NCBI RefSeq assembly: GCF_014161445.1
Contig: NZ_JABBXA010000016.1
Span: 124,001-188,000, forward strand
Length of the DNA stretch: 64,000 nucleotides
Direction: 5' to 3'
From: Microbispora sp. H13382
Lineage (GTDB): Bacteria; Actinomycetota; Actinomycetes; Streptosporangiales; Streptosporangiaceae
Made by a program: the position numbers and the translations under genes. Of the stretch, positions 17,334 to 26,476 are shown one piece after another. Within the stretch, counting starts at the first letter, position 1. Each line of letters starts with the position of its first letter. The notes under the pieces are model-generated. The model searched no databases and was not told the origin of the DNA. It saw nothing but the letters and a program-made list of their open reading frames with translations.

Positions 17334-17990
17334 CTGTCGTTCCGGCTCGTCGTCCTCGTCTCGGGTTCGGGGACCAACCTGCAAGCGTTGCTGGACGCGG
17401 CGGCAGACGACGCGTTCGGCGCGACCGTCGTGGCCGTCGGGGCCGACCGTACCGGCATCGAGGGCCTGATCCGGGCCGAGCGTGCCGGCGTACCCACGTT
17501 CGTCGAGAGGGTGGGCGACCATCCCGACCGGGAGCGGTGGGACGAGAGTCTGGCCGAGCGCATCGCCGAGCACAAGCCCGACCTGGTGGTCTCCGCCGGG
17601 TTCATGAAGATCCTCGGCCCTCGCGTGCTGGGCGCGTTCCCGGTCGTCAACACCCACCCGGCGCTGCTGCCCGCCTTCCCCGGTGCGCACGCGGTGCGTG
17701 ACGCCCTCGCGTACGGCGTCCGCGTCACCGGCTGCACGGTCCACCTCGTCGACGCGGGCGTGGACACCGGCCCGGTGATCGCCCAGGAGGCGGTGACCGT
17801 ACGGGAGGGAGACGACGAGGAGTCGCTGCACGAACGCATCAAGGGCGTCGAGCGCGGCCTCCTCGTCGAGACGGTGGGCCGCATGGCCCGCGAGGGCTGG
17901 ACCCTGACCGGGCGGACCGTCCGCCTTGGGCCGGGACGAGTCGCAGGAGAGGCCGGACACGGCCCGACACCAGGAAGGACGACGAAGTGA
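17334..17990 (+). CDS. purN: Phosphoribosylglycinamide formyltransferase, probable CTG start
   Basis: A 218-residue enzyme that transfers a formyl group from 10-formyl-THF to GAR in purine synthesis. Motifs are [15 protein letters not shown] (phosphate loop), [23 protein letters not shown] (catalytic Asn and His) and [15 protein letters not shown] (catalytic Asp). The phosphate loop begins only 6 codons after 17334, so the start must lie here or upstream. No ATG, GTG or TTG is in frame nearby, whereas CTG at 17334 has AAGGAG 7 nt upstream. It overlaps purH by GTGA. A Pro/Gly-rich tail follows the enzyme fold. Confidence 0.9.
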   Translation: MSFRLVVLVSGSGTNLQALLDAAADDAFGATVVAVGADRTGIEGLIRAERAGVPTFVERVGDHPDRERWDESLAERIAEHKPDLVVSAGFMKILGPRVLGAFPVVNTHPALLPAFPGAHAVRDALAYGVRVTGCTVHLVDAGVDTGPVIAQEAVTVREGDDEESLHERIKGVERGLLVETVGRMAREGWTLTGRTVRLGPGRVAGEAGHGPTPGRTTK

Positions 17991-19528
17991 CCCGCATCGC
18001 CATCCGCCGTGCGCTGATCACCGTTTACGACAAGACGGGTCTCGAAGACCTGGCGCGGGGGCTCGAGGCCGCGGGCGTGGAGATCGTGTCGACCGGCGGC
18101 ACCGCCGCCGCGATCGCCTCCTACGGCGTGCCGGTCACGAAGGTGGAGTCGCTCACCGGATTCCCCGAGTGCCTGGACGGACGGGTCAAGACCCTCCACC
18201 CGCGGGTCCATGCCGGGCTGCTCGCCGACGGCGCCAACCCCTCCCACGTCAAGCAGCTGGAAGAGCTGGAGATCGAGGCGTTCCAGCTCGCGGTGGTGAA
18301 CCTGTATCCCTTCGCCGCCACGGTCGCCTCCGGCGCCTCCGACGCCGAATGCGTCGAGCAGATCGACATCGGCGGTCCCGCCATGATCCGCGCCGCCGCC
18401 AAGAACCACGGCACGGTGGCCGTGGTCGTCGATCCCGCGGCGTACGGCGAGGTCCTGGCCGCGGTCGCCGAGGGCGGCTTCACGCTGACCGAGCGCAGGA
18501 GGCTGGCCGCCGCGGCGTACGCGCACACCGCCGCCTACGACGTCGCGGTCGCGTCCTGGTTCGCGAACGTGTACGCGTCCGAGGGTGACTGGCCGTCCTT
18601 CATGGGCGCGGCGTGGAAGCGCAAGGCCGCGCTGCGGTACGGCGAGAACCCGCACCAGGGAGCGGCCCTCTACACCGGCGGCGAGGACGGCCTGGCCAAC
18701 GCCGAGCAGCTCCACGGCAAGGAGATGTCCTACAACAACTACGTCGACGCCGACGCGGCCTGGCGGGCCGCCTGGGACTTCGACGAGCCGTGCGTGGCCA
18801 TCATCAAGCACGCCAACCCCTGCGGCATCGCGGTGGGCGCCGACGTGGCCGAGGCACACCGCAAGGCGCACGAGTGCGACCCGGTCTCCGCGTACGGCGG
18901 AGTGATCGCGGTGAACCGCGAGGTGACCCGCGCGCTGGCCGAGCAGATCGCGCCGATCTTCACCGAGGTGGTGGTCGCGCCGTCGTTCGCGGCGGACGCG
19001 CTCGAGGTGCTCAGGGAGAAGAAGAACATCCGCCTGCTCGCCTGCCCGCAGGGGCCCTCGAACGCCGCCGAGTATCGCCGCGTCGACGGCGGCCTGCTCG
19101 TGCAGACGGTCGACCGGGTGGACGCGCCCGGCGACGACCCCTCCACATGGGAGCTCAGGGCCGGCGAGGCGGCCTCGCCCGAGGTGCTCGCCGACCTGGC
19201 CTTCGCCTGGCGGGCCTGCCGTTCGGTGAAGTCCAACGCCATCCTGCTGGCCTCCGGCGGCGCGACCGTCGGCGTCGGCATGGGCCAGGTCAACCGGGTC
19301 GACTCGGCCCGGCTGGCGGTGTCCCGGGCGGGTGAGCGCGCGACCGGGTCGGTCGGCGCCTCCGACGCGTACTTCCCGTTCCCGGACGGCCTGCAGGTGC
19401 TGGCCGAGGCCGGGGTGAAGGCGATCGTCGAGCCGGGCGGCTCGATCCGCGACGACGCGGTCATCGAGGCGGCCGAGGAGGCGGGCATCACGCTCTACTT
19501 CACCGGGACCCGGCACTTCTTCCACTGA
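17987..19528 (+). CDS. purH: Bifunctional AICAR transformylase/IMP cyclohydrolase
   Basis: A 513-residue enzyme for the last two steps of IMP synthesis. The N-terminal MGS-like cyclohydrolase domain ([20 protein letters not shown]) contains [16 protein letters not shown]. The C-terminal transformylase has the catalytic KHANPCG motif ([13 protein letters not shown]) and [13 protein letters not shown]. It ends in the family's usual TGTRHFFH. The GTG start overlaps the purN stop (GTGA), so the pair is translationally coupled. Confidence 0.97.
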   Translation: MTRIAIRRALITVYDKTGLEDLARGLEAAGVEIVSTGGTAAAIASYGVPVTKVESLTGFPECLDGRVKTLHPRVHAGLLADGANPSHVKQLEELEIEAFQLAVVNLYPFAATVASGASDAECVEQIDIGGPAMIRAAAKNHGTVAVVVDPAAYGEVLAAVAEGGFTLTERRRLAAAAYAHTAAYDVAVASWFANVYASEGDWPSFMGAAWKRKAALRYGENPHQGAALYTGGEDGLANAEQLHGKEMSYNNYVDADAAWRAAWDFDEPCVAIIKHANPCGIAVGADVAEAHRKAHECDPVSAYGGVIAVNREVTRALAEQIAPIFTEVVVAPSFAADALEVLREKKNIRLLACPQGPSNAAEYRRVDGGLLVQTVDRVDAPGDDPSTWELRAGEAASPEVLADLAFAWRACRSVKSNAILLASGGATVGVGMGQVNRVDSARLAVSRAGERATGSVGASDAYFPFPDGLQVLAEAGVKAIVEPGGSIRDDAVIEAAEEAGITLYFTGTRHFFH

Positions 19529-19652
19529 TAAGTCCGGACGTACCGCCAGGGAGGGGCGGCCACTGGGATGGATGGGGCGAGAACGGCACGATCACCCCTT
19601 TGGGGCGGTTAGCCTGAAGCGCTCACCCCACCCTCTTCACGGAGCCCCTTCC

Positions 19653-19820
19653 ATGCCCCTTGATATGATCATGAGCTCCTTCGCGACGATGAACGGCATG
19701 TGGAACAGCCCCATCGCGCTGCTGCCCATCGCCGCCCTGGCCGCCTACTTCGGCTGGCGGATCGTAGAGTTCATCCCCTTCACCCGGCGGATCATCGAGC
19801 GCCGCGAGGGGGGACAGTAA
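19653..19820 (+). CDS. Small single-helix membrane protein of unknown function
   Basis: A 55-residue ORF starting with an ATG that has GGAG 8 nt upstream. One membrane helix (about residues 19-36, [18 protein letters not shown]) is followed by a basic tail ([12 protein letters not shown]), predicting a cytosolic C-terminus. It sits between purH and folD, 26 bp before folD, on the same strand and probably in the same transcript. I do not recognise the family. A second ATG six codons in is an alternative start. Confidence 0.5.
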   Translation: MPLDMIMSSFATMNGMWNSPIALLPIAALAAYFGWRIVEFIPFTRRIIERREGGQ

Positions 19821-19846
19821 CGCACCTGGAAGGGACGGGAAGTGCC

Positions 19847-20692
19847 ATGACCGCGCTGGTTCTGGACGGCAAGGCGACCGCCGCCAAGATCAAGAGTGAA
19901 CTGGCGGAGCGGGTGAAGGCCCTGGCGGCCCGGGGAATCACCCCCGGTCTGGGCACGATCCTGGTCGGTGACGACCCCGGCAGCCAAATCTACGTCGGGG
20001 GCAAGCACCGCGACTGCGCGGAGGTCGGCATCACCTCCATCCGCAAGGACCTGCCGGAAAGCGCCACCCAGGCGGACGTGGAGGCCGCCGTCGACGAGCT
20101 GAACGCCGATCCCGCCTGCACGGGCTACATCGTCCAGCTGCCGCTGCCGCGTCACCTGGACACCCAGGCGCTCATCGAGCGCATGGACCCGGCCAAGGAC
20201 GCGGACGGTCTCCACCCCGTCAACCTGGGCAGGCTCGTGCACATGGTCGAGGCCCCGCTGCCGTGCACCCCGCGGGGCATCGTGGTCCTCCTCCAGGAGT
20301 ACGGCGTGCCGCTCAAGGGCGCCGAGGTCGTCGTGGTCGGCCGGGGCATCACGGTGGGTCGGCCGCTGGGCCTGCTCCTCACCCGCCGGACGGAGAACGC
20401 CACCGTGACGCTCTGCCACACCGGCACCCAGGACCTGGCCTCCCACGTGCGCCGGGCGGACATCGTCGTCGCGGCGGCCGGGGTGCCCCACCTCGTGACC
20501 GCCGAGATGGTCAAGCCCGGCGCGGCCGTGCTCGACGTGGGCGTCTCCAGGGTCGACGGGAAGCTCACCGGCGACGTCGCCCCCGACGTACGCGAGGTCG
20601 CGGGCTTCGTCGCCCCCAACCCCGGCGGGGTGGGGCCGATGACCCGGGCCATGCTGCTGGCCAACGTCGTCGAGGCCGCCGAACAGCGCTGA
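19847..20692 (+). CDS. folD: Methylenetetrahydrofolate dehydrogenase/cyclohydrolase
   Basis: A 281-residue bifunctional enzyme interconverting 5,10-methylene- and 10-formyl-THF, supplying formyl groups to PurN and PurH. Visible are the catalytic Tyr/Lys segment ([16 protein letters not shown]), [13 protein letters not shown], the NADP-binding [17 protein letters not shown] and the signature [11 protein letters not shown] start at the ATG at 19847 because upstream sequence in this frame belongs to the neighbouring small ORF region. In other actinomycetes folD is usually followed directly by the DUF3017 gene, which here lies 5.4 kb away. Confidence 0.96.
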   Translation: MTALVLDGKATAAKIKSELAERVKALAARGITPGLGTILVGDDPGSQIYVGGKHRDCAEVGITSIRKDLPESATQADVEAAVDELNADPACTGYIVQLPLPRHLDTQALIERMDPAKDADGLHPVNLGRLVHMVEAPLPCTPRGIVVLLQEYGVPLKGAEVVVVGRGITVGRPLGLLLTRRTENATVTLCHTGTQDLASHVRRADIVVAAAGVPHLVTAEMVKPGAAVLDVGVSRVDGKLTGDVAPDVREVAGFVAPNPGGVGPMTRAMLLANVVEAAEQR

Positions 20693-20790
20693 TTCACGGA
20701 TTTTTCGGCGGAGCGTGATCCACCGGACCCGCCCGGCCGGTCCTTCCGCGGCTCCTCGCCGCGGGGCGACGGCCGGGCCGAGTCCGCCGA

Positions 20791-21033
20791 TCACGGGACG
20801 TAGAGGTACCAGCGGCCGTTCCGCAGGAAGCAGTACGAGCCCGCGTACACCTTCGTCTGGGGCACGCAGTAGCGCAGGTCCGAATAGGGGCCGTAGACGG
20901 CCGACGCGGTGGTGGAAGCGGCGGAGGCCGGCGGTGTCGCCGCGTGCGCGGTGGTGGCGGGGACGGCGAGAGCGGACAGGACGAGAGCGGCACCCGCGGC
21001 CGCGCGGCGGAACGCGTTCGTAGTGGAAATCAT
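20791..21033 (-). CDS. Small secreted protein with two cysteines
   Basis: An 80-residue protein. The N-terminus (MISTTNAFRRAAAGAALVLS) is a signal peptide, with cleavage expected near TTAHA. The mature peptide of about 48 residues is Tyr/Arg-rich (VYGPYSDLRYCVPQTKVYAG) and has two cysteines about 12 residues apart that may form a disulphide. No family recognised. It is divergent from the lysyltransferase-like gene across 258 bp that contains a 16-bp tandem repeat. Confidence 0.6.
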   Translation of the reverse strand: MISTTNAFRRAAAGAALVLSALAVPATTAHAATPPASAASTTASAVYGPYSDLRYCVPQTKVYAGSYCFLRNGRWYLYVP

Positions 21034-21151
21034 GGATCGAACAGTAGGAACGGCGCCCCCGCACGGTCGTCAAAGCTGTCCTTGATCCGGGGTCCGCCGC
21101 CGGGAGGATTCCGCGGCGCCGGCACCTCCTCTCCTCGGCGCATCGGCCGTC

Positions 21152-21199
21152 GACCCGGAGAAGAGCCGACCCGGAGAAGAGCCGACCCGGAGAAGAACG
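21152..21199. repeat. Three tandem copies of a 16-bp unit
   Basis: GACCCGGAGAAGAGCC at 21152-21167 and 21168-21183, then a partly diverged third copy to 21199. It lies in the gap between the small secreted protein and the lysyltransferase-like gene. Apart from this the gap shows no ORF. Confidence 0.7.
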
Positions 21200-21291
21200 C
21201 GCGGCGTATGCCGTCGGTCCGCGTCAAGCCCGGTCCAAGGATCGGAATCCCGGCTGCTGGCCCGGCAAACCATGACATATCGTCACTGTGT

Positions 21292-23130
21292 GTGAGCTAT
21301 CGGACGCGGAACGCGCATTCTCTGCGGTCTCGGGTCCCGGGGCTGGCGGCCTGGGCCGCGCTGCTGATCGGCATCCTGGACATCGTCAGGGGCCTGGCGC
21401 CGGGCCTGCGCGCGAGCAGGATCGGCGTGATCGCGAGCGTCCTGCCGGGCGCCGTCACGACGCTCGCCGAGACGGCGTCGCTGCTGGTCGGAATCCTGTT
21501 GATCATGCTCGCCCACGCACTCAGGCGGCGTAAGGCGCGGGCCTGGCGCGCCGTCGTGGTGCTGCTGCCGGTGGACGCCGTGATCGAGGGACTGCGCTGG
21601 CGGCATCCGGTCGCCGCGTCGGTGTCGCTGCTCCTGTTCGCGGTGCTGGTCGCCGGCAGAGGGGAGTTCTACGCCCTGTCCGATCCGCGCTCACGCTGGC
21701 GGGCGCTGTGGAACCTGCTGGCGCTCGGCGCGTTCGACGTCGCGATCGGGTGGATCCTCGTCGCGTCACATCACCGCACGGTCGTCGGCCGGCCGAGCTT
21801 CGGCGACCAGATCCGGCACGTCGTGCTCGGTCTGTTCGGCCTGGAGGGGCCGGTCGTGTTCACGTCCGAGCGCGCCGGCGACCTCGTCTACTTCTCGCTC
21901 GCCGGGCTCGGCGCGCTCACCGCCGTCACCACGATCTACCTGGCCCTGCGGCCGGAACGGCCGGTCGCGGCGCTCAGCGAGGACGACGAACGGCGCCTGC
22001 GCGCCCTGCTCGACCGGTACGGCCGGCAGGACTCGCTCGGATACTTCGCGCTCCGCAGGGACAAGAGCGTGATCTTCTCGCCCAGCGGCAAGGCCGCCGT
22101 CGCCTACCGCGTCGTCGCGGGGGTGATGCTGGCCGGCGGCGACCCGATCGGCGACCCGGAGGCCTGGCCCGGCGCGATCAGGCGGTTTCTGGAGGAGGCC
22201 AGGCGGCACGCGTGGGTTCCCGCCGTCATCGGATGCGGCGAGGCGGGTGGCCAGGCGTGGACGAGGGAGGGCGACCTCGACGCGCTGGAGATCGGGGACG
22301 AGGCCGTCGTGGACGTGGCCGGCTTCACCCTGGAAGGCCGGGCCCTGCGCAACGTGCGTCAGATGGTCAAGCGGGTGGAGCGCCTCGGCTACACCTGCCG
22401 AGTGCGGCGCGCCGGGGACCTGAGCGAGGCGGAGCGCGAGCACATCGGCGACGCGGCCGACCTCTGGCGCGGCACCGAGACCGAGCGGGGCTTCTCGATG
22501 GCGCTCGGCCGGTTCGGCGACCCCGCCGACGCCGGCTGCCTGGTGGTCACGGCCCACCGGGCGGCCACGCCGGAGGGCGAACAGACACCGGACGGGGACA
22601 TCCGGGCCGTCCTGCATTTCGTGCCCTGGGGAGCCGACGGCATCTCCCTCGACCTCATGCGGCGCGACCGCGAGGCGGACCCCGGGCTCAACGAACTGCT
22701 GATCGTGCGGGCCCTGCAGGCCGCACCGGACTTCGGCGTGACCAGGGTGTCGCTGAACTTCGCGATGTTCCGCTCCGCGCTGGCGCGGGGGGAGCGGCTG
22801 GGGGCGGGACCGGTGCTGCGCGCCTGGCGCGGCGTCCTCGTCTTCCTGTCCCGCTGGTTCCAGATCGAGTCGTTGTACCGCTTCAACGCCAAGTTCCAGC
22901 CCGTGTGGGAGCCGCGGTTCCTGGTCTACCCGGCCGCCCGGGATCTGCCGCGCATCGGCGTCGCCGCGCTCCGGGCGGAGGCGTTCCTCACGTCGCCGGG
23001 CCTCCGGTGGGCGGGCGGCCTGCTCCGGCGCCGCCGGCGGCAGACTCCCGTTCCCCGCCCCCTCTCCGACGCTGTCGTCGGCGGGAACGGCGGCCCGGAC
23101 GGCGCGCCGGAGAGCCGCAGAACGGCGTGA
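21292..23130 (+). CDS. Phosphatidylglycerol lysyltransferase-like membrane protein (DUF2156/MprF-type)
   Basis: A 612-residue protein: about six membrane helices in the first 220 residues, then a cytosolic DUF2156 domain of the LPG-synthase C-terminal type (from about LRALLDRYGRQDSLGYFALR to RFLVYPAARDLPRIGVA). Typical segments are DKSVIFSPSGKAAVAYRVVA, GDPIGDPEAWPGAI and LYRFNAKFQPVWEPRFLVY. Relatives transfer Lys or another amino acid from aminoacyl-tRNA to membrane lipid, which reduces negative surface charge; the amino acid used here is unknown. No fused lysyl-tRNA synthetase is present. The GTG start at 21292 has TATCGT about 9 nt upstream and no Shine-Dalgarno sequence, suggesting a leaderless mRNA. 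Confidence 0.8.
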   Translation: MSYRTRNAHSLRSRVPGLAAWAALLIGILDIVRGLAPGLRASRIGVIASVLPGAVTTLAETASLLVGILLIMLAHALRRRKARAWRAVVVLLPVDAVIEGLRWRHPVAASVSLLLFAVLVAGRGEFYALSDPRSRWRALWNLLALGAFDVAIGWILVASHHRTVVGRPSFGDQIRHVVLGLFGLEGPVVFTSERAGDLVYFSLAGLGALTAVTTIYLALRPERPVAALSEDDERRLRALLDRYGRQDSLGYFALRRDKSVIFSPSGKAAVAYRVVAGVMLAGGDPIGDPEAWPGAIRRFLEEARRHAWVPAVIGCGEAGGQAWTREGDLDALEIGDEAVVDVAGFTLEGRALRNVRQMVKRVERLGYTCRVRRAGDLSEAEREHIGDAADLWRGTETERGFSMALGRFGDPADAGCLVVTAHRAATPEGEQTPDGDIRAVLHFVPWGADGISLDLMRRDREADPGLNELLIVRALQAAPDFGVTRVSLNFAMFRSALARGERLGAGPVLRAWRGVLVFLSRWFQIESLYRFNAKFQPVWEPRFLVYPAARDLPRIGVAALRAEAFLTSPGLRWAGGLLRRRRRQTPVPRPLSDAVVGGNGGPDGAPESRRTA

Positions 23131-23135
23131 CCCCA

Positions 23136-23149
23136 CCCGCCGCGGCGGG
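23136..23149. terminator. Weak stem-loop between convergent genes
   Basis: CCCGC and GCGGG flank a CGCG loop just after the lysyltransferase-like stop, before the end of the convergent secreted-protein gene. The stem is short, so termination is uncertain. Confidence 0.3.
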
Positions 23150-23187
23150 AACTGAGCCGGCGCCCGTCCGGTGCACGGCCGCCGGGC

Positions 23188-23862
23188 CTACCGGCAGACG
23201 CCGGGAAGGTCGCAGAGCTTGGCGGCCATCGTGCGGGCGTCCTTGATCAGTGGGCGGAACTGGGAGACCGGGAGGCTCTTGGTCACCAGGCCGGTCCTGA
23301 CATAGACCGCCACCGCGCTGCCCCTGCGGACGATGACCGAGCGGGACCGGTTCTCGAAGAAGAAGCCGCCGACCCGGAGGGCCTCGTCGCCGATGCCGGT
23401 GCTCTTCCAGCGGTAGGAGTAGCGGTCGTGGCCGCGGCCTCCCGTGCCGCACCTGGCCAGGTCGTCCCGTACGGATCGCATCGCCGCCTTCGCGGCCCGC
23501 TCCGACGGGTAGAGCACGACCTGCTCGCTCCGGTAGACGGTCTCCGCCAGGTAGGTGAACGTACGGCTCGCGCCGCGCCCGTCGTGGGCGGCCCGGTGGC
23601 CGCAGGGGTTCACCTCAAGGGGCTTCGTCAGGCTGTCGGTGAGCTTCAGGTGCTCCCACGGCCTGCGTGGACCGTCCACCTTGGCCTCGTCCAGCAGGAA
23701 CCCCTTGGGCAGCTTCACCGGTGCCGCCGACGCCGCCCGGGCGGCGTCCATCCGCCCCGCACCGTTCCCGGTCACCGCCGCACTCGCCTGCCCCATGCCT
23801 GCCACGGTGCCGGTCGCGGTCACCGCCGCGGCCGCCGCCAAAGACACCAGAACTTTGCGCAT
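23188..23862 (-). CDS. Secreted sensor-domain-like protein
   Basis: A 224-residue exported protein. I start at the ATG at 23862 because MRKVLVSLAAAAAVTATGTV is a clear signal peptide (cleavage near GQASA). The mature part has four cysteines (NPCGHR, LARCGTG, KLCDLPGVC), and the segment GIGDEALRVGGFFFENRSRS followed by SAVAVYVRTG resembles the extracellular PknH-type sensor fold of actinobacteria. No kinase is attached. It may bind a ligand at the cell surface; the function is not known. Downstream on the same strand there is only a convergent neighbour. Confidence 0.6.
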   Translation of the reverse strand: MRKVLVSLAAAAAVTATGTVAGMGQASAAVTGNGAGRMDAARAASAAPVKLPKGFLLDEAKVDGPRRPWEHLKLTDSLTKPLEVNPCGHRAAHDGRGASRTFTYLAETVYRSEQVVLYPSERAAKAAMRSVRDDLARCGTGGRGHDRYSYRWKSTGIGDEALRVGGFFFENRSRSVIVRRGSAVAVYVRTGLVTKSLPVSQFRPLIKDARTMAAKLCDLPGVCR

Positions 23863-24076
23863 CGCGCGCCCCCTCGCCAATCGGTCGACGTTCCGTTCGA
23901 CGGCGGTTTCGCGCTTTTTGTTCGGCACGTTATGCCGCCCACGCTCATATGGGCCCGGGCGGCTGGACACGCGAGGTCAGACCCGCGGCCGTACGTCGGC
24001 GCGGGCCGTGGGAACGCTCCAGCCGCAGCCGGGGGTGGGACGGCTTCCACCCTCCGGCGGCGGATGTGGCGCGGCT

Positions 24077-24739
24077 TCAGGACGCCCGGCGGCCCGCCGG
24101 GGTCCGCGGCTGCGGCTGTGGTTCCGGCTCGGCCGGTCCGCCGGCCCGCTGCGGCGGCACGACCGGCGTGGGCCGCACCAGGCCGAGGGCGACGACCTCG
24201 TTGGCGAGCCGGGTGCGCCGGTTGGTGCCCTCCGGGATGCGGAACTTCTGGTACAGCCGCAGCAGGTGCTGCTTGACCGCCGCCTCGGTCACCACGAGGT
24301 CGTCGGCGATCTCCCGGGCCGTCGCGGGCGCGACGAACGCCTCGTCGGACAGCGCGGGGCGGCACAACGACGTGAGCACGTCGACCTCCCGGCGGGTGAG
24401 CTCCGGCGCGGCGGCGCGGCGCAGCTCGACCTCGGGGGCGAGGTCCTCCCGCGGGATCCCGCCGACCCGGGCCCGGGCGGCCCCGAAGGAGACGACGTCG
24501 CCGTCGTCCAGAACCCTTCTGGCGATCGGCCTGCCGTTCACCCGTGTGCCGTTGCGGGACAGGCCCAGGTCCACCACGTACAGGTAGGGCCCTCGACGGA
24601 CGAATTCGGCGTGCAGCCGTGACACGCTCGGATCCGTCAGCCGGATGTCCACGCCCCGGCCGCGGCCGATCGTGGTGACGTCGGGGCGCAGCGGCACCAC
24701 CTCGCCGCTGTCCTCGATCCGTATGAACGGCCCCTCCAC
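24077..24739 (-). CDS. FHA domain protein with C-terminal LuxR-type helix-turn-helix
   Basis: A 220-residue two-domain protein. Residues about 5-90 form a forkhead-associated domain (TTIGRGRGVDIRLTDPSVSR, then GLSRNGTRVNGRPI), which binds phosphothreonine. Residues about 110-190 resemble a LuxR/GerE helix-turn-helix (LTRREVDVLTSLCR, VTEAAVKQHLLRLYQKF). A Pro-rich tail follows. This suggests a transcription factor whose activity depends on Ser/Thr kinase signalling, consistent with the two receptor kinases in the window, though that link is inference. The GTG start at 24739 has GGAGG upstream. Confidence 0.8.
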   Translation of the reverse strand: MEGPFIRIEDSGEVVPLRPDVTTIGRGRGVDIRLTDPSVSRLHAEFVRRGPYLYVVDLGLSRNGTRVNGRPIARRVLDDGDVVSFGAARARVGGIPREDLAPEVELRRAAAPELTRREVDVLTSLCRPALSDEAFVAPATAREIADDLVVTEAAVKQHLLRLYQKFRIPEGTNRRTRLANEVVALGLVRPTPVVPPQRAGGPAEPEPQPQPRTPAGRRAS

Positions 24740-24920
24740 GGCAGTTCCTCCCCAGGTAGCCCGCCGTTACTTTCCCTATAGCTGCGGCTTACCCACCCGT
24801 GGCGAGGGGGAATCGCCTTTGCCGCGAGCAGAATCAATCCCGAAATTGGTCTGGACCTTTGAGAGGTGGTTTACCTGCTCACGGGTAGACTTCGCACGGA
24901 GATAAGCGGAGGAAACACCT

Positions 24921-26042
24921 ATGGCGGACAAGCCCACCAAAGGCCTCGCCGATGTCGTCGCCGCATCCACAGCGATCAGCGACATCGACGGCAAAGCCGG
25001 TCGTCTCTTCTACCGGGGATACGACATCCACGACCTGGCCGGCCGCGCGACGTTCGAAGAGGTGGCCCACCTGCTCCAGCGCGGCACTCTGCCGACCCGC
25101 GAGCAGCTCGCCGGTTACGGCGCGGAACTGGTCGCAGGCCGCACCCTGGGCGCGCTCGTCGAGAGCGACATCTCCGAAATCGCGGCGAAACAGGCGCCCA
25201 TGGAGGCGCTGCGCACGCTGGTCTCGCTGGCCGGCGCCGACGATCCGGACAAGGATTCCAACGCCGCCGACGCCAACCGCCGCAAGGCCGCCAGGCTCAC
25301 GGCCCAGCAGCCCGTCCTCGTCGCCCGCTACCACGCGGCCAGGACGGGAGCGGACAAGCCGGAGCCCGATCCCGAGCTGAGCACGGCCGCGAACTTCCTG
25401 CTGCAGATCACCGGCCGCCGCCCCGAGCGGCGCGAGGTCGAGATCTTCGACACCTGTCTGGTGCTGCACGCCGACCACACGATGAACGCCTCCACCTTCG
25501 CCGCCCGTGTCTGCGCCGCGACGCTGTCCGACATGCACTCGGCGATCGTCGCGGCCATCGGCACGCTCAAGGGCCCCCTCCACGGAGGTGCGAACGAGCA
25601 GGTCATGCGTACGCTGGAAGCGCTGGACCCTCGCGGCGTCGCCCAGGCCGTGCGGGACAGGCTGGCGGCGGGCGAGAAGATCATGGGATTCGGGCACCGC
25701 GTCTACAAGACCGAGGACCCCCGGGCGACGCATCTGCGGCGGATGTCGCAGGAGCTGGCCGAGGCCTCGGGCGACGACACCTACTACCGGATGTCCCGGG
25801 AGATGGAGGAGGTCGTCTTCGCGGACAAGCACCTGTACCCGAACGTGGACTTCTACGCGGCGACCGTCTACCACTATCTCGGCATCCCGACGGACCTGTT
25901 CACGCCCGTGTTCTCGGTCAGCCGGATGTCCGGGTGGACCGCCCACGTGATCGAGCAGCACGCCGACAACCGGCTGATCCGGCCGGACAGCGAGTACATC
26001 GGCGAGCACGACCGGAAGTGGGCGCCCATCGACGAGCGGTGA
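24921..26042 (+). CDS. Citrate/2-methylcitrate synthase
   Basis: A 373-residue short-type citrate synthase condensing acyl-CoA with oxaloacetate. Catalytic residues lie in GPLHGGANE (His) and GFGHRVYKTEDPR (His), with a substrate His in LHADHTMNAS and an active-site Asp near NVDFYAATVYHYLGIP. Short enzymes of this type can prefer acetyl- or propionyl-CoA; sequence inspection cannot decide. GGAGGAA precedes the ATG. It has no methylcitrate-cycle neighbours, and icd lies about 430 bp downstream, which favours a TCA-cycle role. Confidence 0.9.
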   Translation: MADKPTKGLADVVAASTAISDIDGKAGRLFYRGYDIHDLAGRATFEEVAHLLQRGTLPTREQLAGYGAELVAGRTLGALVESDISEIAAKQAPMEALRTLVSLAGADDPDKDSNAADANRRKAARLTAQQPVLVARYHAARTGADKPEPDPELSTAANFLLQITGRRPERREVEIFDTCLVLHADHTMNASTFAARVCAATLSDMHSAIVAAIGTLKGPLHGGANEQVMRTLEALDPRGVAQAVRDRLAAGEKIMGFGHRVYKTEDPRATHLRRMSQELAEASGDDTYYRMSREMEEVVFADKHLYPNVDFYAATVYHYLGIPTDLFTPVFSVSRMSGWTAHVIEQHADNRLIRPDSEYIGEHDRKWAPIDER

Positions 26043-26084
26043 CAGGGAGGCGCCGAGGACCGCAGTGGCAGGCTTGGGAGAGAC

Positions 26085-26369
26085 GTGAGAACGAGTGAGA
26101 GCACGGCCTGGGGGCCGTGGCTGCTGGTGGCGGCGGGAGCCGCCGCCGGGCTGGGCGCGATCGGCCTGGGTGCGCCGGCGCCCGCGGGTGGTGCGATCAT
26201 GGGATTCGGCTTTCTCTTCGGATCCCTGATCCGGGTGACGGTCGCCGAACGCCGGGCGGGCGCGCTCGCGGTGCGCGGCAGGCGGGTGGACGCGCTCACA
26301 CTGGCGGCGTTCGGCGCGGCGCTCGTCATCGGCTCGCTGCTCATGCTGCTGCGGCTGCACGACTCGTAG
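26085..26369 (+). CDS. DUF3017 small membrane protein
   Basis: A 94-residue protein with three hydrophobic segments (about 10-28, 34-52, 70-88) and a central VTVAERRAGALAVRGRRVDA, the pattern of actinobacterial DUF3017 proteins. The GTG start at 26085 has GGGAGA just upstream. In most actinomycetes it directly follows folD; here it lies between citrate synthase and icd. Function unknown. Confidence 0.75.
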   Translation: MRTSESTAWGPWLLVAAGAAAGLGAIGLGAPAPAGGAIMGFGFLFGSLIRVTVAERRAGALAVRGRRVDALTLAAFGAALVIGSLLMLLRLHDS

Positions 26370-26476
26370 GGACACGACCTCGTCGCGGACTTACCACACC
26401 CGTCCGATAGCCTCAACGGCCAGTGAGCCTCAAAAAGGACGTGCTGGCCAGTTAATTCAGAAGGGGAACCCCACGC

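Noticed and set aside
17294-19525. 743-codon open frame antisense to purN and purH
   Set aside because: It lies entirely opposite two well-conserved purine genes and has low-complexity composition.
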